Part shown: positions 1 through 6,619 of the stretch, in pieces
Position numbering within the stretch: position 1 is the first letter of the stretch
Layout: every line of letters begins with the position of its first letter
NCBI GenBank assembly: GCA_039810525.1
Contig: JBDHXE010000124.1
Location: 1-7,315, forward strand
Direction: 5' to 3'
Length of the DNA: 7,315 nt
Source: JBDHXE01 sp039810525
GTDB taxonomy: Bacteria; Bacteroidota; Ignavibacteria; Kapaibacteriales; UBA2268
Notes under the pieces: model-generated
Seen by the model: the letters and a program-made list of their open reading frames with translations, nothing else
What the model was told of the DNA's origin: nothing
The model's database searches: none
Program-made: the position numbers and the translations under genes

Positions 1-1
1 C

Positions 2-766
2 TTAGGTGAAGTATCACAAGTTGGATTTAAATTCGCACCTAAAAAATTTACAGAAGGATTGAATTTCAAACAAATATTTAATCCATTTAGCGGAATGAAA
101 AGACTCTTTCTCTCAAAAAGCTCACTATTTGAATTAGCTAAAAACTTCTTAAAAGTATTTATAATAGGGGCAGTAGTATGGTCTGTATTATACAAAAAAG
201 ATGAGCTATTACTATCGCTTATCGAGAGGCCATTTATGGCTGTTGGTCAATTTATGAGCGATATAGCATTCGAATTACTATGGAAAATAGGGCTTGTATA
301 TATTGCAATTGCTGTAGCTGACTTCTATTATCAGAGATGGCAATTTAATGATAATATGAAAATGACCAAAAAAGAAGTGAAAGATGAGAATAAACAATCT
401 GAAGGCGACCCTCAAGTAAAAGGACGAATAAGAGCTATTATGCGTAGCAAAATCAGGAAAATGATGCTAAAAAACGTCCAGACGGCCGATGTAGTAGTTA
501 CCAATCCTACCCACTTCGCAGTAGCACTATCTTATCAATCAGGAACTAATAGTGCACCTATTGTAGTAGCCAAAGGAGTCGATTTTTTAGCTCAACGTAT
601 CAAACAAATTGCATACGAGTATGACGTGCCTATTGTGGAAAACCCACCTTTGGCGCGCGAGATGTACAAAGTAGTAGATATAGACCAAGAGATACCCGAA
701 ACTCTCTTCAAAGCAGTTGCCGAAGTTTTGGCTTATGTATATTCACTCAAAAGGAATAAAAATTAA
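2..766 (+). CDS. flhB: Flagellar export apparatus protein FlhB, 5'-truncated by window edge
   Basis: FlhB is the inner-membrane gate component of the flagellar type III export apparatus. Its cytoplasmic domain self-cleaves and switches export from rod/hook to filament substrates. The frame is open from base 2 and encodes 254 residues with no start of its own. The in-frame TTG at 59 is internal, because family sequence continues upstream (GEVSQVGFKFAPKK). Visible parts are two membrane segments (about residues 45-62 and 93-108), the linker with conserved EVKDE and EGDP, and the cytoplasmic domain with the autocleavage motif NPTH at residues 168-171 (bases 503-514). VAKGVD, VPIVENPPLAR and a closing helix follow, as in complete FlhB. 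NPTH lies near residue 269 in Salmonella FlhB, so about 100 N-terminal residues are missing. Intact NPTH favours a functional protein. A flagellar rather than injectisome role is inferred. No flagellar gene follows on this strand, so flhB probably ends its operon. Confidence 0.95.
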   Translation, partial: LGEVSQVGFKFAPKKFTEGLNFKQIFNPFSGMKRLFLSKSSLFELAKNFLKVFIIGAVVWSVLYKKDELLLSLIERPFMAVGQFMSDIAFELLWKIGLVYIAIAVADFYYQRWQFNDNMKMTKKEVKDENKQSEGDPQVKGRIRAIMRSKIRKMMLKNVQTADVVVTNPTHFAVALSYQSGTNSAPIVVAKGVDFLAQRIKQIAYEYDVPIVENPPLAREMYKVVDIDQEIPETLFKAVAEVLAYVYSLKRNKN

Positions 767-784
767 TTTATAAGATATATAGAT

Positions 785-812
785 TATTATTATTTTATAT
801 TAAATAATAATA
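785..812. terminator. A/T-only hairpin between convergent flhB and O-antigen ligase genes
   Basis: A perfect 11-bp inverted repeat (785-795 and 802-812, 6-base loop) sits in the 46-base gap between two convergent stop codons, touching the stop codon of the minus-strand ligase gene. Its place suggests a shared bidirectional terminator. The stem contains no G or C and neither side has a clean T-run, so it would be weak and the call is tentative. Confidence 0.4.
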
Positions 813-2273
813 TTAACTATTGCTTATTTTAAGAGCTCTTGTAGTATTTTCAGTGATTATAAATTTCTCATTAAGGCTTATAAAAACTACTAACAATGCA
901 GTTACTATAATACCATCTCTATAAAAATATTGCGAACTCGTTAGATTAACTATATACAATATCACAAAAGATACACAATTGGCTACTGAGAGTGATTTCA
1001 AAAAATAATCATTACTTCTACTCGATAGTACCATCAAATTATAAGATTTGATAGTATAAAAAATATGAAAACCAAAGAAAAGCAATGAAGTAGGAATTCC
1101 AGCTCTAAATAATATATACAAAAATCCATTATGAATAATATCAGTATGGATAGTAAACAATTCTATAACAGAGTAAAAGCGTATAACTTTCCCAAGCCCA
1201 TTGCCACCTAATGGGTGGAGCATTATCTGCCTTATTACCTCGTCCCATTCTACCAATCTCGCCATCACAGATAGATCTTTTTTGCCATCTGCCGATGATG
1301 TAAATCTATTGACTACTACTTGAATATAAGCAAAAAGATTATCACCCATTAGCAAATATGCAAGCACAAAAAAGAGAATTGCCAAAAACATTAAATAATT
1401 GAGCGTTTTAATTTTCTTATTAGTAGGGAAAAATATAAATACAGCGAATATAAATGCCATCAATATCACCCAAAAAGTACGCGAAAAAGTAGCTATCAAT
1501 GATAATACTGATATAGAAGTAAATATAAATAGAGGTATCTCATATCTTCTTCTAACTTGATTGAATGTAAAAATAAACCCAAATATCGATGCGATAATAT
1601 ATAAAGTTTGATTAATACTCACACCAGTTTTGAGTTCAAAAGCATATTCGAGTATTATCTCGTGTAGCTTGGTATAATATAAATAACCTTGGAAAAGCCC
1701 TACACCTATAATTACCAAAGATAAAAATATCATAAATTTCTTAAGTTCTTCTTTGGTATTAATTATAGACCTAATCGGGAAATAGACAAGAATAATAGAA
1801 ATAACCAGATACTCACGAGTCCAACTCAGCATATTTACATCATTCAAATATGCTACTATCGCATTAAAGGCTAAGAATACGAAAAAAGCAATTATTAGCC
1901 AATCACCTAAATTAAACGCAGTTTTTTCTTTTTGTAGAAATGTTTTATTTACGAACCAAATATAAATACTACCATTGAAGAATAATGATGATGCAATATC
2001 AATTACCGATACACCTTCGCCCCTGCTATGGAAAAAAAGTCCAATCATTACTCCAAAACTATAGAGCCATATCTTAGGGTAATTAACTATCAATATAGTA
2101 AGAAATACACCTATAATTAGCCCAAGTAAATATAAGCCTATATCAAACTCAAAATTGATAACCAGCAAAAATATGGTAATCAAAGAGCTCAGCAATATAT
2201 TTACTAAATTAAGCCCTTTGAACCTATTGTAAATAGAGATAACAATATTTCTTTGAGCTATAATATCATTCAT
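813..2273 (-). CDS. O-antigen ligase / polymerase family membrane protein (Wzy/WaaL superfamily)
   Basis: Polytopic inner-membrane protein of 486 residues with about 11-13 predicted hydrophobic helices. It probably polymerises or ligates lipid-linked glycan repeat units on the periplasmic face. Family hallmarks (PF04932-type) are FSRTFW at about residues 263-268, ARLVEWDEV at about 338-346, HPLGGNGLG at about 353-361 in the large periplasmic loop, and HNGFLYILFRAG at about 381-392. The functional Arg/His residues of this superfamily lie in such motifs. Two starts are possible. TTG at 2279 adds two residues. ATG at 2273 is preferred and gives an 8-bp overlap (ATGAATGA) with the end of the wzz-like gene, implying translational coupling. 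It is the last gene of the minus-strand operon. Polymerase and ligase cannot be told apart by sequence alone. Members of this superfamily also accompany exosortase loci, which fits the context. Confidence 0.85.
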   Translation of the reverse strand: MNDIIAQRNIVISIYNRFKGLNLVNILLSSLITIFLLVINFEFDIGLYLLGLIIGVFLTILIVNYPKIWLYSFGVMIGLFFHSRGEGVSVIDIASSLFFNGSIYIWFVNKTFLQKEKTAFNLGDWLIIAFFVFLAFNAIVAYLNDVNMLSWTREYLVISIILVYFPIRSIINTKEELKKFMIFLSLVIIGVGLFQGYLYYTKLHEIILEYAFELKTGVSINQTLYIIASIFGFIFTFNQVRRRYEIPLFIFTSISVLSLIATFSRTFWVILMAFIFAVFIFFPTNKKIKTLNYLMFLAILFFVLAYLLMGDNLFAYIQVVVNRFTSSADGKKDLSVMARLVEWDEVIRQIMLHPLGGNGLGKVIRFYSVIELFTIHTDIIHNGFLYILFRAGIPTSLLFFGFHIFYTIKSYNLMVLSSRSNDYFLKSLSVANCVSFVILYIVNLTSSQYFYRDGIIVTALLVVFISLNEKFIITENTTRALKISNS

Positions 2274-3414
2274 TATCAAAATTTCTTAGCTGTTGCTTTA
2301 CTTCCCTGAACACATAAGTAATTATAATCAATACTACTGCTAATATAAACGAACCAATGAAAGTACCAGCTATTATCAAAGAACGCTTAGGCCTGTCTTT
2401 TTTCTCAGCAGGTACAGCTTTGTCTATTACTATCAAATTTTTAATACCTTTTATCTCATCCATTCTGGTCTGTTCCATAGCAGGCAAAAGAAAAGCTTTA
2501 ACCTTCGAATAGGTTTCGAACTCAGTAAACAAACGCATATATTCTATACCTTCTTTGCCAGTTTCATTCACAGCAAAATTGCCTGCAAAACCGGGTTGAG
2601 TTTTAGATTCTGTTACTTTTTTGGCAGTTGCATTCTTCAGCTCAGCAATTGATTTGGTAAGATAATCATTCGCTCCATACACACTTTTGTAATAGTCATA
2701 TATGATATCATATTTGATCTCTTCAGCTTTCAGATCCGATAACGCTTTAGCAATAGATGATACCTGCTCTTCAGGAGCAAACATCAAAGTCCTTCTAGAA
2801 AATTTTTCTAATGTATCCGAAATAGCTTTGATAGTAGAGTCGGCGGCATTTATCCTTGCCTCCATATTCTCTCTATTCAATCTAACCTCTTCTCTGAATA
2901 CACGAATAGCTACATTATTAGCTATTTCTATCAACCTATTAGCCATCTTGGCTGAGCGTTGCTTATCTTTATCCCATATACTAATAAGATAATTGCCATC
3001 TTTTTCATAATTAATTTCAAGATTTTCCTCCAATGCTTTCCTAGTCTTTTCAAGCGAATGGTCTTTAGTCTTATAAACATTAATCAAATCAAATTCCGAA
3101 ATGATAGAGTCGAGCACCGAGCGGCTAGTAAGTATTACTATAAAATTGTAATTATCAGAAAGTGCTTTGCCTGCCAATTTGCTCAAGCCAATATCTTTTA
3201 ATGGTGAAGCTATCATCCCCAAAGTACTTTGGAGTGCATCCTGAGTTTTAGGTGGTACCACATTAATAGTAGATTTATATTCATTATCCAAATAAAAAAA
3301 AGCAACTACCGTGGCTATCACAGTTGCCGATATAGAAAGCGATAATACAAATGTTTTATATTTTACAATTAAAGCTAATAGATGGATTGATGAAAATTCT
3401 TCGGTTTTATTCAT
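2266..3414 (-). CDS. Wzz-type polysaccharide chain-length / co-polymerase protein, no kinase domain
   Basis: Inner-membrane polysaccharide co-polymerase of 382 residues, expected to control glycan chain length together with the Wzy-like protein encoded next. The layout is typical: a short cytoplasmic N-terminus, a first membrane helix at about residues 20-42, a long, mostly helical periplasmic part (about 43-344) with coiled-coil-like charged stretches around 150-205, the proline-containing segment PAEKKDRPKRS (335-345), and a second helix at about 346-369. The C-terminal tail is only about 13 residues, ending NFDNE. There is no Walker box or tyrosine cluster, so this is a Wzz-like protein and not a Wzc autokinase. 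The start is ATG at 3414. A 58-base gap separates it from the phosphatase gene upstream, and its stop overlaps the ligase start. Exact substrate and modal length cannot be read from sequence. Confidence 0.85.
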   Translation of the reverse strand: MNKTEEFSSIHLLALIVKYKTFVLSLSISATVIATVVAFFYLDNEYKSTINVVPPKTQDALQSTLGMIASPLKDIGLSKLAGKALSDNYNFIVILTSRSVLDSIISEFDLINVYKTKDHSLEKTRKALEENLEINYEKDGNYLISIWDKDKQRSAKMANRLIEIANNVAIRVFREEVRLNRENMEARINAADSTIKAISDTLEKFSRRTLMFAPEEQVSSIAKALSDLKAEEIKYDIIYDYYKSVYGANDYLTKSIAELKNATAKKVTESKTQPGFAGNFAVNETGKEGIEYMRLFTEFETYSKVKAFLLPAMEQTRMDEIKGIKNLIVIDKAVPAEKKDRPKRSLIIAGTFIGSFILAVVLIIITYVFREVKQQLRNFDNE

Positions 3415-3457
3415 TGAATTATAAATATTTAAAAAACAAAATGTAAAAATAAATAAA

Positions 3458-3480
3458 TTATTTAATTTAATATTAAATAA
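3458..3480 (-). terminator. Possible weak intra-operon hairpin with T-rich tail
   Basis: A 9-bp inverted repeat (3458-3466 and 3472-3480, 5-base loop) spans the stop codon of the phosphatase gene. On the minus strand it is followed by a T-rich tract (complement of 3433-3457). This resembles an attenuating terminator or a 3'-end processing hairpin before the wzz-like gene. The stem is A/T only, so its stability is low and read-through is likely. Confidence 0.3.
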
Positions 3481-4003
3481 AACGATTGCAGCTTTGTGTA
3501 AAATCTTTTAGAGTAGCAAATACAAAATCTGCATCGGCAACACTATAATCTCCTATTAATATTGATTTGATACCAGCTTGCTTAGCTGCTTGGGCATCTT
3601 TGATAGAATCACCAATCATAAACGAACTATTTACTTCGATATCATATCGGTCTATTGCCTCTAAGAGCATACCCGGATTAGGCTTTCGTCTTGGTGAGTT
3701 TTCACTTTCTAAGGCACTACAATAATAAATATTATCAAAAGATTTACCACATTGTTGGATAATCTCATTGTTCATCTCATTGTGAATAGCTAATAGGTCT
3801 TCTTCGGTCATTAATCCTTTGCCTATACCTTGCTGATTGGTTATTAGGAAAGTCAAAAAGCCTGCTTGGATAACTCTATTAAATATCTCAAAGAATTCTC
3901 TATTAAAAACAAACTCACTATAATTACGAACATAATCATTAGGCAGCAATACATTTACGATACCATCTCTATCAAAGAAAAAAGCTTTATTTTGAGATTT
4001 CAT
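3473..4003 (-). CDS. HAD-IIIA family phosphatase, GmhB/HisB-N type
   Basis: Soluble HAD-superfamily phosphatase of 176 residues, close in size to D-glycero-D-manno-heptose-1,7-bisphosphate 7-phosphatase (GmhB, about 180-190 residues). Motif I is FFDRDGIVN, with nucleophile Asp11 and acid/base Asp13. Motif II lies in ITNQQGIGKG (Thr55, Asn56). RRKPNPGML gives the motif III lysine (Lys97), and IGDSIKDAQAA gives the metal-binding Asp122 and Asp126. In a polysaccharide operon it most likely removes a phosphate from a sugar bisphosphate, such as a heptose precursor. The zinc loop of classical GmhB (Cys-x-His then Cys-x-Cys) is absent: only Cys85 remains, followed by a short loop (SALESENSPRR). A different sugar-phosphate substrate is therefore possible. 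The ATG at 4003 overlaps the glycosyltransferase 3' end by 17 bases. No partner heptose genes (gmhA, hldE) are in the window. Confidence 0.8.
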   Translation of the reverse strand: MKSQNKAFFFDRDGIVNVLLPNDYVRNYSEFVFNREFFEIFNRVIQAGFLTFLITNQQGIGKGLMTEEDLLAIHNEMNNEIIQQCGKSFDNIYYCSALESENSPRRKPNPGMLLEAIDRYDIEVNSSFMIGDSIKDAQAAKQAGIKSILIGDYSVADADFVFATLKDFTQSCNRFI

Positions 4004-5177
4004 CTAATACTTTGTCAATTTGTTCATAAACAGCTCCCCAAGTATGAGTGTCTAATATTAATTGCCTTGCATTTCGAGATATTTTATCATACAATTCATT
4101 GTCTTCAAGTAATTGAATAGCTTTGTTGGCTATTTCTTCATTATTAGTACCTATCAAAAAATGCTTTCCATCTACACCATCTATACCTTGGATGCCTGTC
4201 TGAGTAGTTACTGCTGCCATACCAGCACTCATTGCTTCCAAAAGTTTATTCTGTATCCCAGTAGCAGCAAGGTGAGGGTGCAAAAATATTCTACATTCCC
4301 GATAATACTTGGCTATATCTGGTACAGAGCTATGTATGATTATATTATCATTTGCAAGTTCATTAATTGATTTTACTGGATTAGAGCCCACCAAGTGAAG
4401 TTTGACATTCGGATACTTTTGCCAAATTAAAGGCATTATTTCTTTAGCTGTTTTGATAGCCATCAAAGTATTAGACCATACTGATAATTTGCCTGTAAAA
4501 AGCAAATCTCTACGAGTACTATTGTCTAAAGGAGGCGCAAACTGTTCTGTATTTACACCATTAGTTACCAACCTATATTTAGGAGATGGATTCTGCAAAC
4601 GCATAGCATCAATATCATCATTGGTAACCAATGTAACAGCATCAAAATAATTGACAATATATGGTTCGTATTTCTTTAACTTCATTACTTCCCACCATCT
4701 AATTGCCTTTTGAAAAATATTCTTGCTGTTTTTGTAAGAACGTGTCTGGTACAATACTCTGCAGTCTTCCGATATTAGAATTTTTTTTATTTTTTTATCT
4801 TTTAAATATTCTGCCGCACGCAAAAAGAAAGCAATACCATAGTCATAACTATTTTGCTCGCATAGCTCATCTATCAACTTCTGGATATTCCTTTTGTAAT
4901 AAAATGAAACTTCTAATGGATATTTCTTATGAAGCAGAAAAGCACATTTTAAGCCATCTTGTATAGGCTTGACTGGTATAGTATGTACCTCTATACCCAA
5001 ATCTTCCAAAGGCTTAAAATCACTTTTATCAGGTATGTTGTCGAACGAAATAGCAACTAATGTAACATCGTATTTCTTAGCAAGATGCTTCATCAAATAG
5101 TATGATTTAATTTTATCCCCTCCTATTAGGGGATAAGGAAATCTTGAAATTACAAATAAGATCTTTTTTCTATTCAA
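3987..5177 (-). CDS. GT4-like glycosyltransferase, Stp1-like (exosortase-associated sugar transferase)
   Basis: GT-B fold glycosyltransferase of 396 residues, predicted to act at the cytoplasmic side of the inner membrane and add a sugar from a nucleotide donor to a lipid-linked glycan. The N-terminal Rossmann half opens with KKILFVISRFPYPLIGGDKIK (residues 4-24), whose RFPYP and GDKI elements match the TIGR03087 (Stp1, PEP-CTERM/EpsH1-associated) pattern. The C-terminal half has TNGVN (205-209), FTGK (227-230), VGSNP (263-267), a VPDIAKYY segment and TGIQNKLLEAMSAG (306-319). The first acidic residue of the usual GT4 EX7E motif is replaced by Thr306, while Glu314 is kept; Stp1-type proteins likewise show GIQNK-LEAM without that first acid. 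The start is TTG at 5177. An in-frame stop lies at 5211-5213, no ATG occurs between, and the next in-frame ATG (Met29) would delete the first strand and the glycine loop. First gene of the operon. Subfamily placement is from memory of the motif. Confidence 0.82.
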   Translation of the reverse strand: MNRKKILFVISRFPYPLIGGDKIKSYYLMKHLAKKYDVTLVAISFDNIPDKSDFKPLEDLGIEVHTIPVKPIQDGLKCAFLLHKKYPLEVSFYYKRNIQKLIDELCEQNSYDYGIAFFLRAAEYLKDKKIKKILISEDCRVLYQTRSYKNSKNIFQKAIRWWEVMKLKKYEPYIVNYFDAVTLVTNDDIDAMRLQNPSPKYRLVTNGVNTEQFAPPLDNSTRRDLLFTGKLSVWSNTLMAIKTAKEIMPLIWQKYPNVKLHLVGSNPVKSINELANDNIIIHSSVPDIAKYYRECRIFLHPHLAATGIQNKLLEAMSAGMAAVTTQTGIQGIDGVDGKHFLIGTNNEEIANKAIQLLEDNELYDKISRNARQLILDTHTWGAVYEQIDKVLDEISK

Positions 5178-5205
5178 TTTAATTAACTTGCTAATATAAA
5201 GATTA

Positions 5206-5239
5206 CAAATTTAATAAATATTTATAAATTAGTTGCCAA
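5206..5239 (-). promoter_or_regulatory. Candidate promoter of the polysaccharide operon (Bacteroidota type)
   Basis: On the minus strand, TAAATTTG (complement of 5206-5213) matches the Bacteroidota -7 box TAnnTTTG exactly. A TTG (complement of 5237-5239) lies 23 bases upstream, slightly farther than the usual 19-21. It would give a leader of about 20 bases before the TTG start codon at 5177. In such AT-rich DNA a chance match is quite possible. Confidence 0.35.
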
Positions 5240-5307
5240 TATATTTTTATATCTTTTTAGTTAGCAACAAGCAGTATACCATAATTTTAATTAGAATATA
5301 CTTAATT

Positions 5308-5340
5308 ATTGAATTTATTACTAATTTTTAAGTATTTTTG
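5308..5340 (+). promoter_or_regulatory. Candidate promoter of the exosortase operon (Bacteroidota type)
   Basis: TATTTTTG at 5333-5340 fits the Bacteroidota -7 consensus TAnnTTTG. ATTG at 5308-5311 lies 21 bases upstream in the place of the -33 TTTG box. It would give a leader of roughly 50 bases before the ATG at 5398. An alternative reading uses TTGACC (5338-5343) as a sigma-70 -35 box, but no TATAAT-like box sits 16-18 bases after it. Confidence 0.4.
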
Positions 5341-5397
5341 ACCTAATATGCAATATCTAAAAACAATAAATATTAGTTAAATTATATTTAATATACA

Positions 5398-5916
5398 ATG
5401 GGTGCTACAAAACAAAGCAAAGAGATAAATAAAAAGTCTATTATTCCAATTATTAAATTCCTATCTATATTTGTTGGCATTATATCTATATATTACATAA
5501 TAATTGCATTTATTGATAACAATATTTTCCAAACATATTTAGATATTACAGCTTACTTGGGCTCATTTATATTAAATATATTTGGAGAAGCCACTAATGC
5601 CAATAATGGGGTAATATCTTCCGCAAATGTGAGTATGGTGCTTGCTTTTGGCTGCGAGGGCACAGAGCCAATAATAATACTAATTGCAGGTATAGTAGCT
5701 GTGCCATTATCATTTATCAAAAAGATTATACCGGGGCTTTTATCAATATTCTTATTATATTTCTTGAATTTATTACGAATCGTAGCATTGTATTATATAC
5801 AGAAAAATTATTCTAACCTTTTCGATACCTATCATACCATTTATTTCCCGATAATTTTTATATTAATATCTTTATTACTAATGGCTTGGAGTATAAGATG
5901 GGCATCCAAAAGATAA
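5398..5916 (+). CDS. Exosortase/archaeosortase family protein, XrtH-like
   Basis: Integral membrane cysteine transpeptidase of 172 residues. Exosortases recognise a short C-terminal signature plus transmembrane helix and basic cluster on secreted proteins, cleave there and pass the protein on to an anchor or glycan. The catalytic triad is visible: Cys86 in FGCEGTEP, Arg127 in NLLRIVALYY, and His146 in LFDTYHTIYF. Hydrophobic segments lie at about residues 15-38, 50-63, 88-106, 111-133 and 147-165, and the C-terminus is basic (RWASKR). The compact size and the spacing around LFDxxH recall XrtH (IPTLxxWG-CTERM type) more than the larger XrtA/EpsH. Subtype assignment is tentative and the cognate sorting signal is unknown. 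The start is ATG at 5398, with no clear Shine-Dalgarno. It overlaps the next gene, which looks like its dedicated partner, and is divergent from an Stp1-like transferase. Confidence 0.88.
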   Translation: MGATKQSKEINKKSIIPIIKFLSIFVGIISIYYIIIAFIDNNIFQTYLDITAYLGSFILNIFGEATNANNGVISSANVSMVLAFGCEGTEPIIILIAGIVAVPLSFIKKIIPGLLSIFLLYFLNLLRIVALYYIQKNYSNLFDTYHTIYFPIIFILISLLLMAWSIRWASKR

Positions 5917-6554
5917 GAGTTATGTTCAATTTAAAAAATAAGCCAATTACATACTTTGCTACAATGTTTGCAGTATTAGCAGTTATTGCTTTGTTACTAA
6001 ATAGTATGTTTTTATCTAATTTATATACTAGTTGGATAATAGAAAGAGGCAATAATTATTTTAAAAATAATATAAATAGTCAATATGACTTACAAAGAGA
6101 AGTTAATATTACTAGATCGTTATCCAATAATAACGAAATTGTAATCGCAACTACATTTTACGACCATAAGGACAACAATGGCAACTACGTAATTAAAAAT
6201 ATTAATATCAATATAGTAAATGAAGCATTGATACCTATCTTGTTAGTATTGATTATGATACTATCGCTACCATACAATTGGAGACGAAAGCTTAGCTCAT
6301 CTCTGATAGGTTTTATATTAATTAATTTATATGTTTTTTTTAAATTGTATTGTTTTGCATACGATAATTACTCATCGCCCGATTATACACTTGCCAAACT
6401 ACCATTTCTGATAGATAAAATAGTATATTATTACAATTATTTTATTTCTTTAAGTGGGTATAGTGTCAATCTTGTAATAGCAGTAATTATTTTTGCTGTA
6501 TCATCTATTAGAGCAAAAGATATAGAGAAATTAAACGAATATTTCCAAAATTAA
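5898..6554 (+). CDS. Exosortase-associated membrane protein (uncharacterised)
   Basis: Membrane protein of 218 residues with no enzymatic motif that I recognise. Predicted layout: a basic cytoplasmic N-terminus, helix 1 (about residues 18-40), a periplasmic domain of about 70 residues rich in Asn (41-109), helix 2 (110-126), a cytoplasmic NWRRK turn, helix 3 (135-154), a second external loop of about 35 residues (155-188), helix 4 (189-203) and a charged tail. This order resembles the membrane protein encoded beside XrtH exosortases in Proteobacteria, so a partner role in sorting is inferred from topology and position, not from shared motifs. ATG at 5898 is preferred: GGAG lies 6 bases upstream and the gene then overlaps the exosortase by 19 bases. 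ATG at 5922, six bases past the exosortase stop, and TTG at 5886 are alternatives. The overlap implies coupled translation. Confidence 0.72.
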   Translation: MGIQKIRVMFNLKNKPITYFATMFAVLAVIALLLNSMFLSNLYTSWIIERGNNYFKNNINSQYDLQREVNITRSLSNNNEIVIATTFYDHKDNNGNYVIKNININIVNEALIPILLVLIMILSLPYNWRRKLSSSLIGFILINLYVFFKLYCFAYDNYSSPDYTLAKLPFLIDKIVYYYNYFISLSGYSVNLVIAVIIFAVSSIRAKDIEKLNEYFQN

Positions 6555-6577
6555 TATTAACTAAATTAATATTAATT
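6549..6577. repeat. Tandem palindromes TTAATATTAA at end of exosortase-associated gene
   Basis: The 10-base palindrome TTAATATTAA occurs twice (6551-6560 and 6566-6575) with a 15-base period. The second copy extends to a 14-base palindrome (6564-6577), and the first contains the stop codon of the upstream gene. The two copies can also pair with each other as an A/T-only stem around a 5-base loop. It may be a weak terminator of the exosortase pair, a binding site ahead of the DUF1573 gene, or chance in AT-rich DNA. Confidence 0.35.
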
Positions 6578-6619
6578 CGTCATAATTGTTATTGTTATTT
6601 ATATAATAGGTAATTTAAA

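Larger units (their letters stand above)
5178..5397. promoter_or_regulatory. Divergent intergenic region between polysaccharide operon and exosortase operon
   Basis: These 220 very AT-rich bases separate two divergently transcribed operons and hold no convincing gene. They contain promoter-like boxes for both directions, listed separately, and a 5-bp GTTGC/GCAAC inverted repeat (5232-5236 and 5264-5268) that might be an operator or chance. Joint control of the two operons is plausible from the layout alone. Confidence 0.5.

Noticed and set aside
59..766. TTG at 59 as the start of a short FlhB-like protein
   Set aside because: FlhB-family sequence continues in frame back to base 2, so the TTG is internal and the gene is cut by the window edge.
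2702..3201. Open frames on the plus strand inside the wzz-like gene
   Set aside because: They lie antisense to a clear coding gene, and their proteins show no family motif or plausible start signal.
4113..4966. Several short plus-strand open frames opposite the glycosyltransferase
   Set aside because: They are antisense shadows of a gene with conserved motifs throughout; cysteine- and serine-rich translations look non-coding.
5232..5268. GTTGC/GCAAC inverted repeat as a riboswitch or RNA gene
   Set aside because: Five paired bases around a 27-base loop with no further stable structure is too little to call more than a possible operator.
6602..6607. TATAAT as a promoter -10 box for the DUF1573 gene
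   Set aside because: It ends only 12 bases before the start codon and has no -35 partner at proper spacing; such matches are expected in AT-rich DNA.
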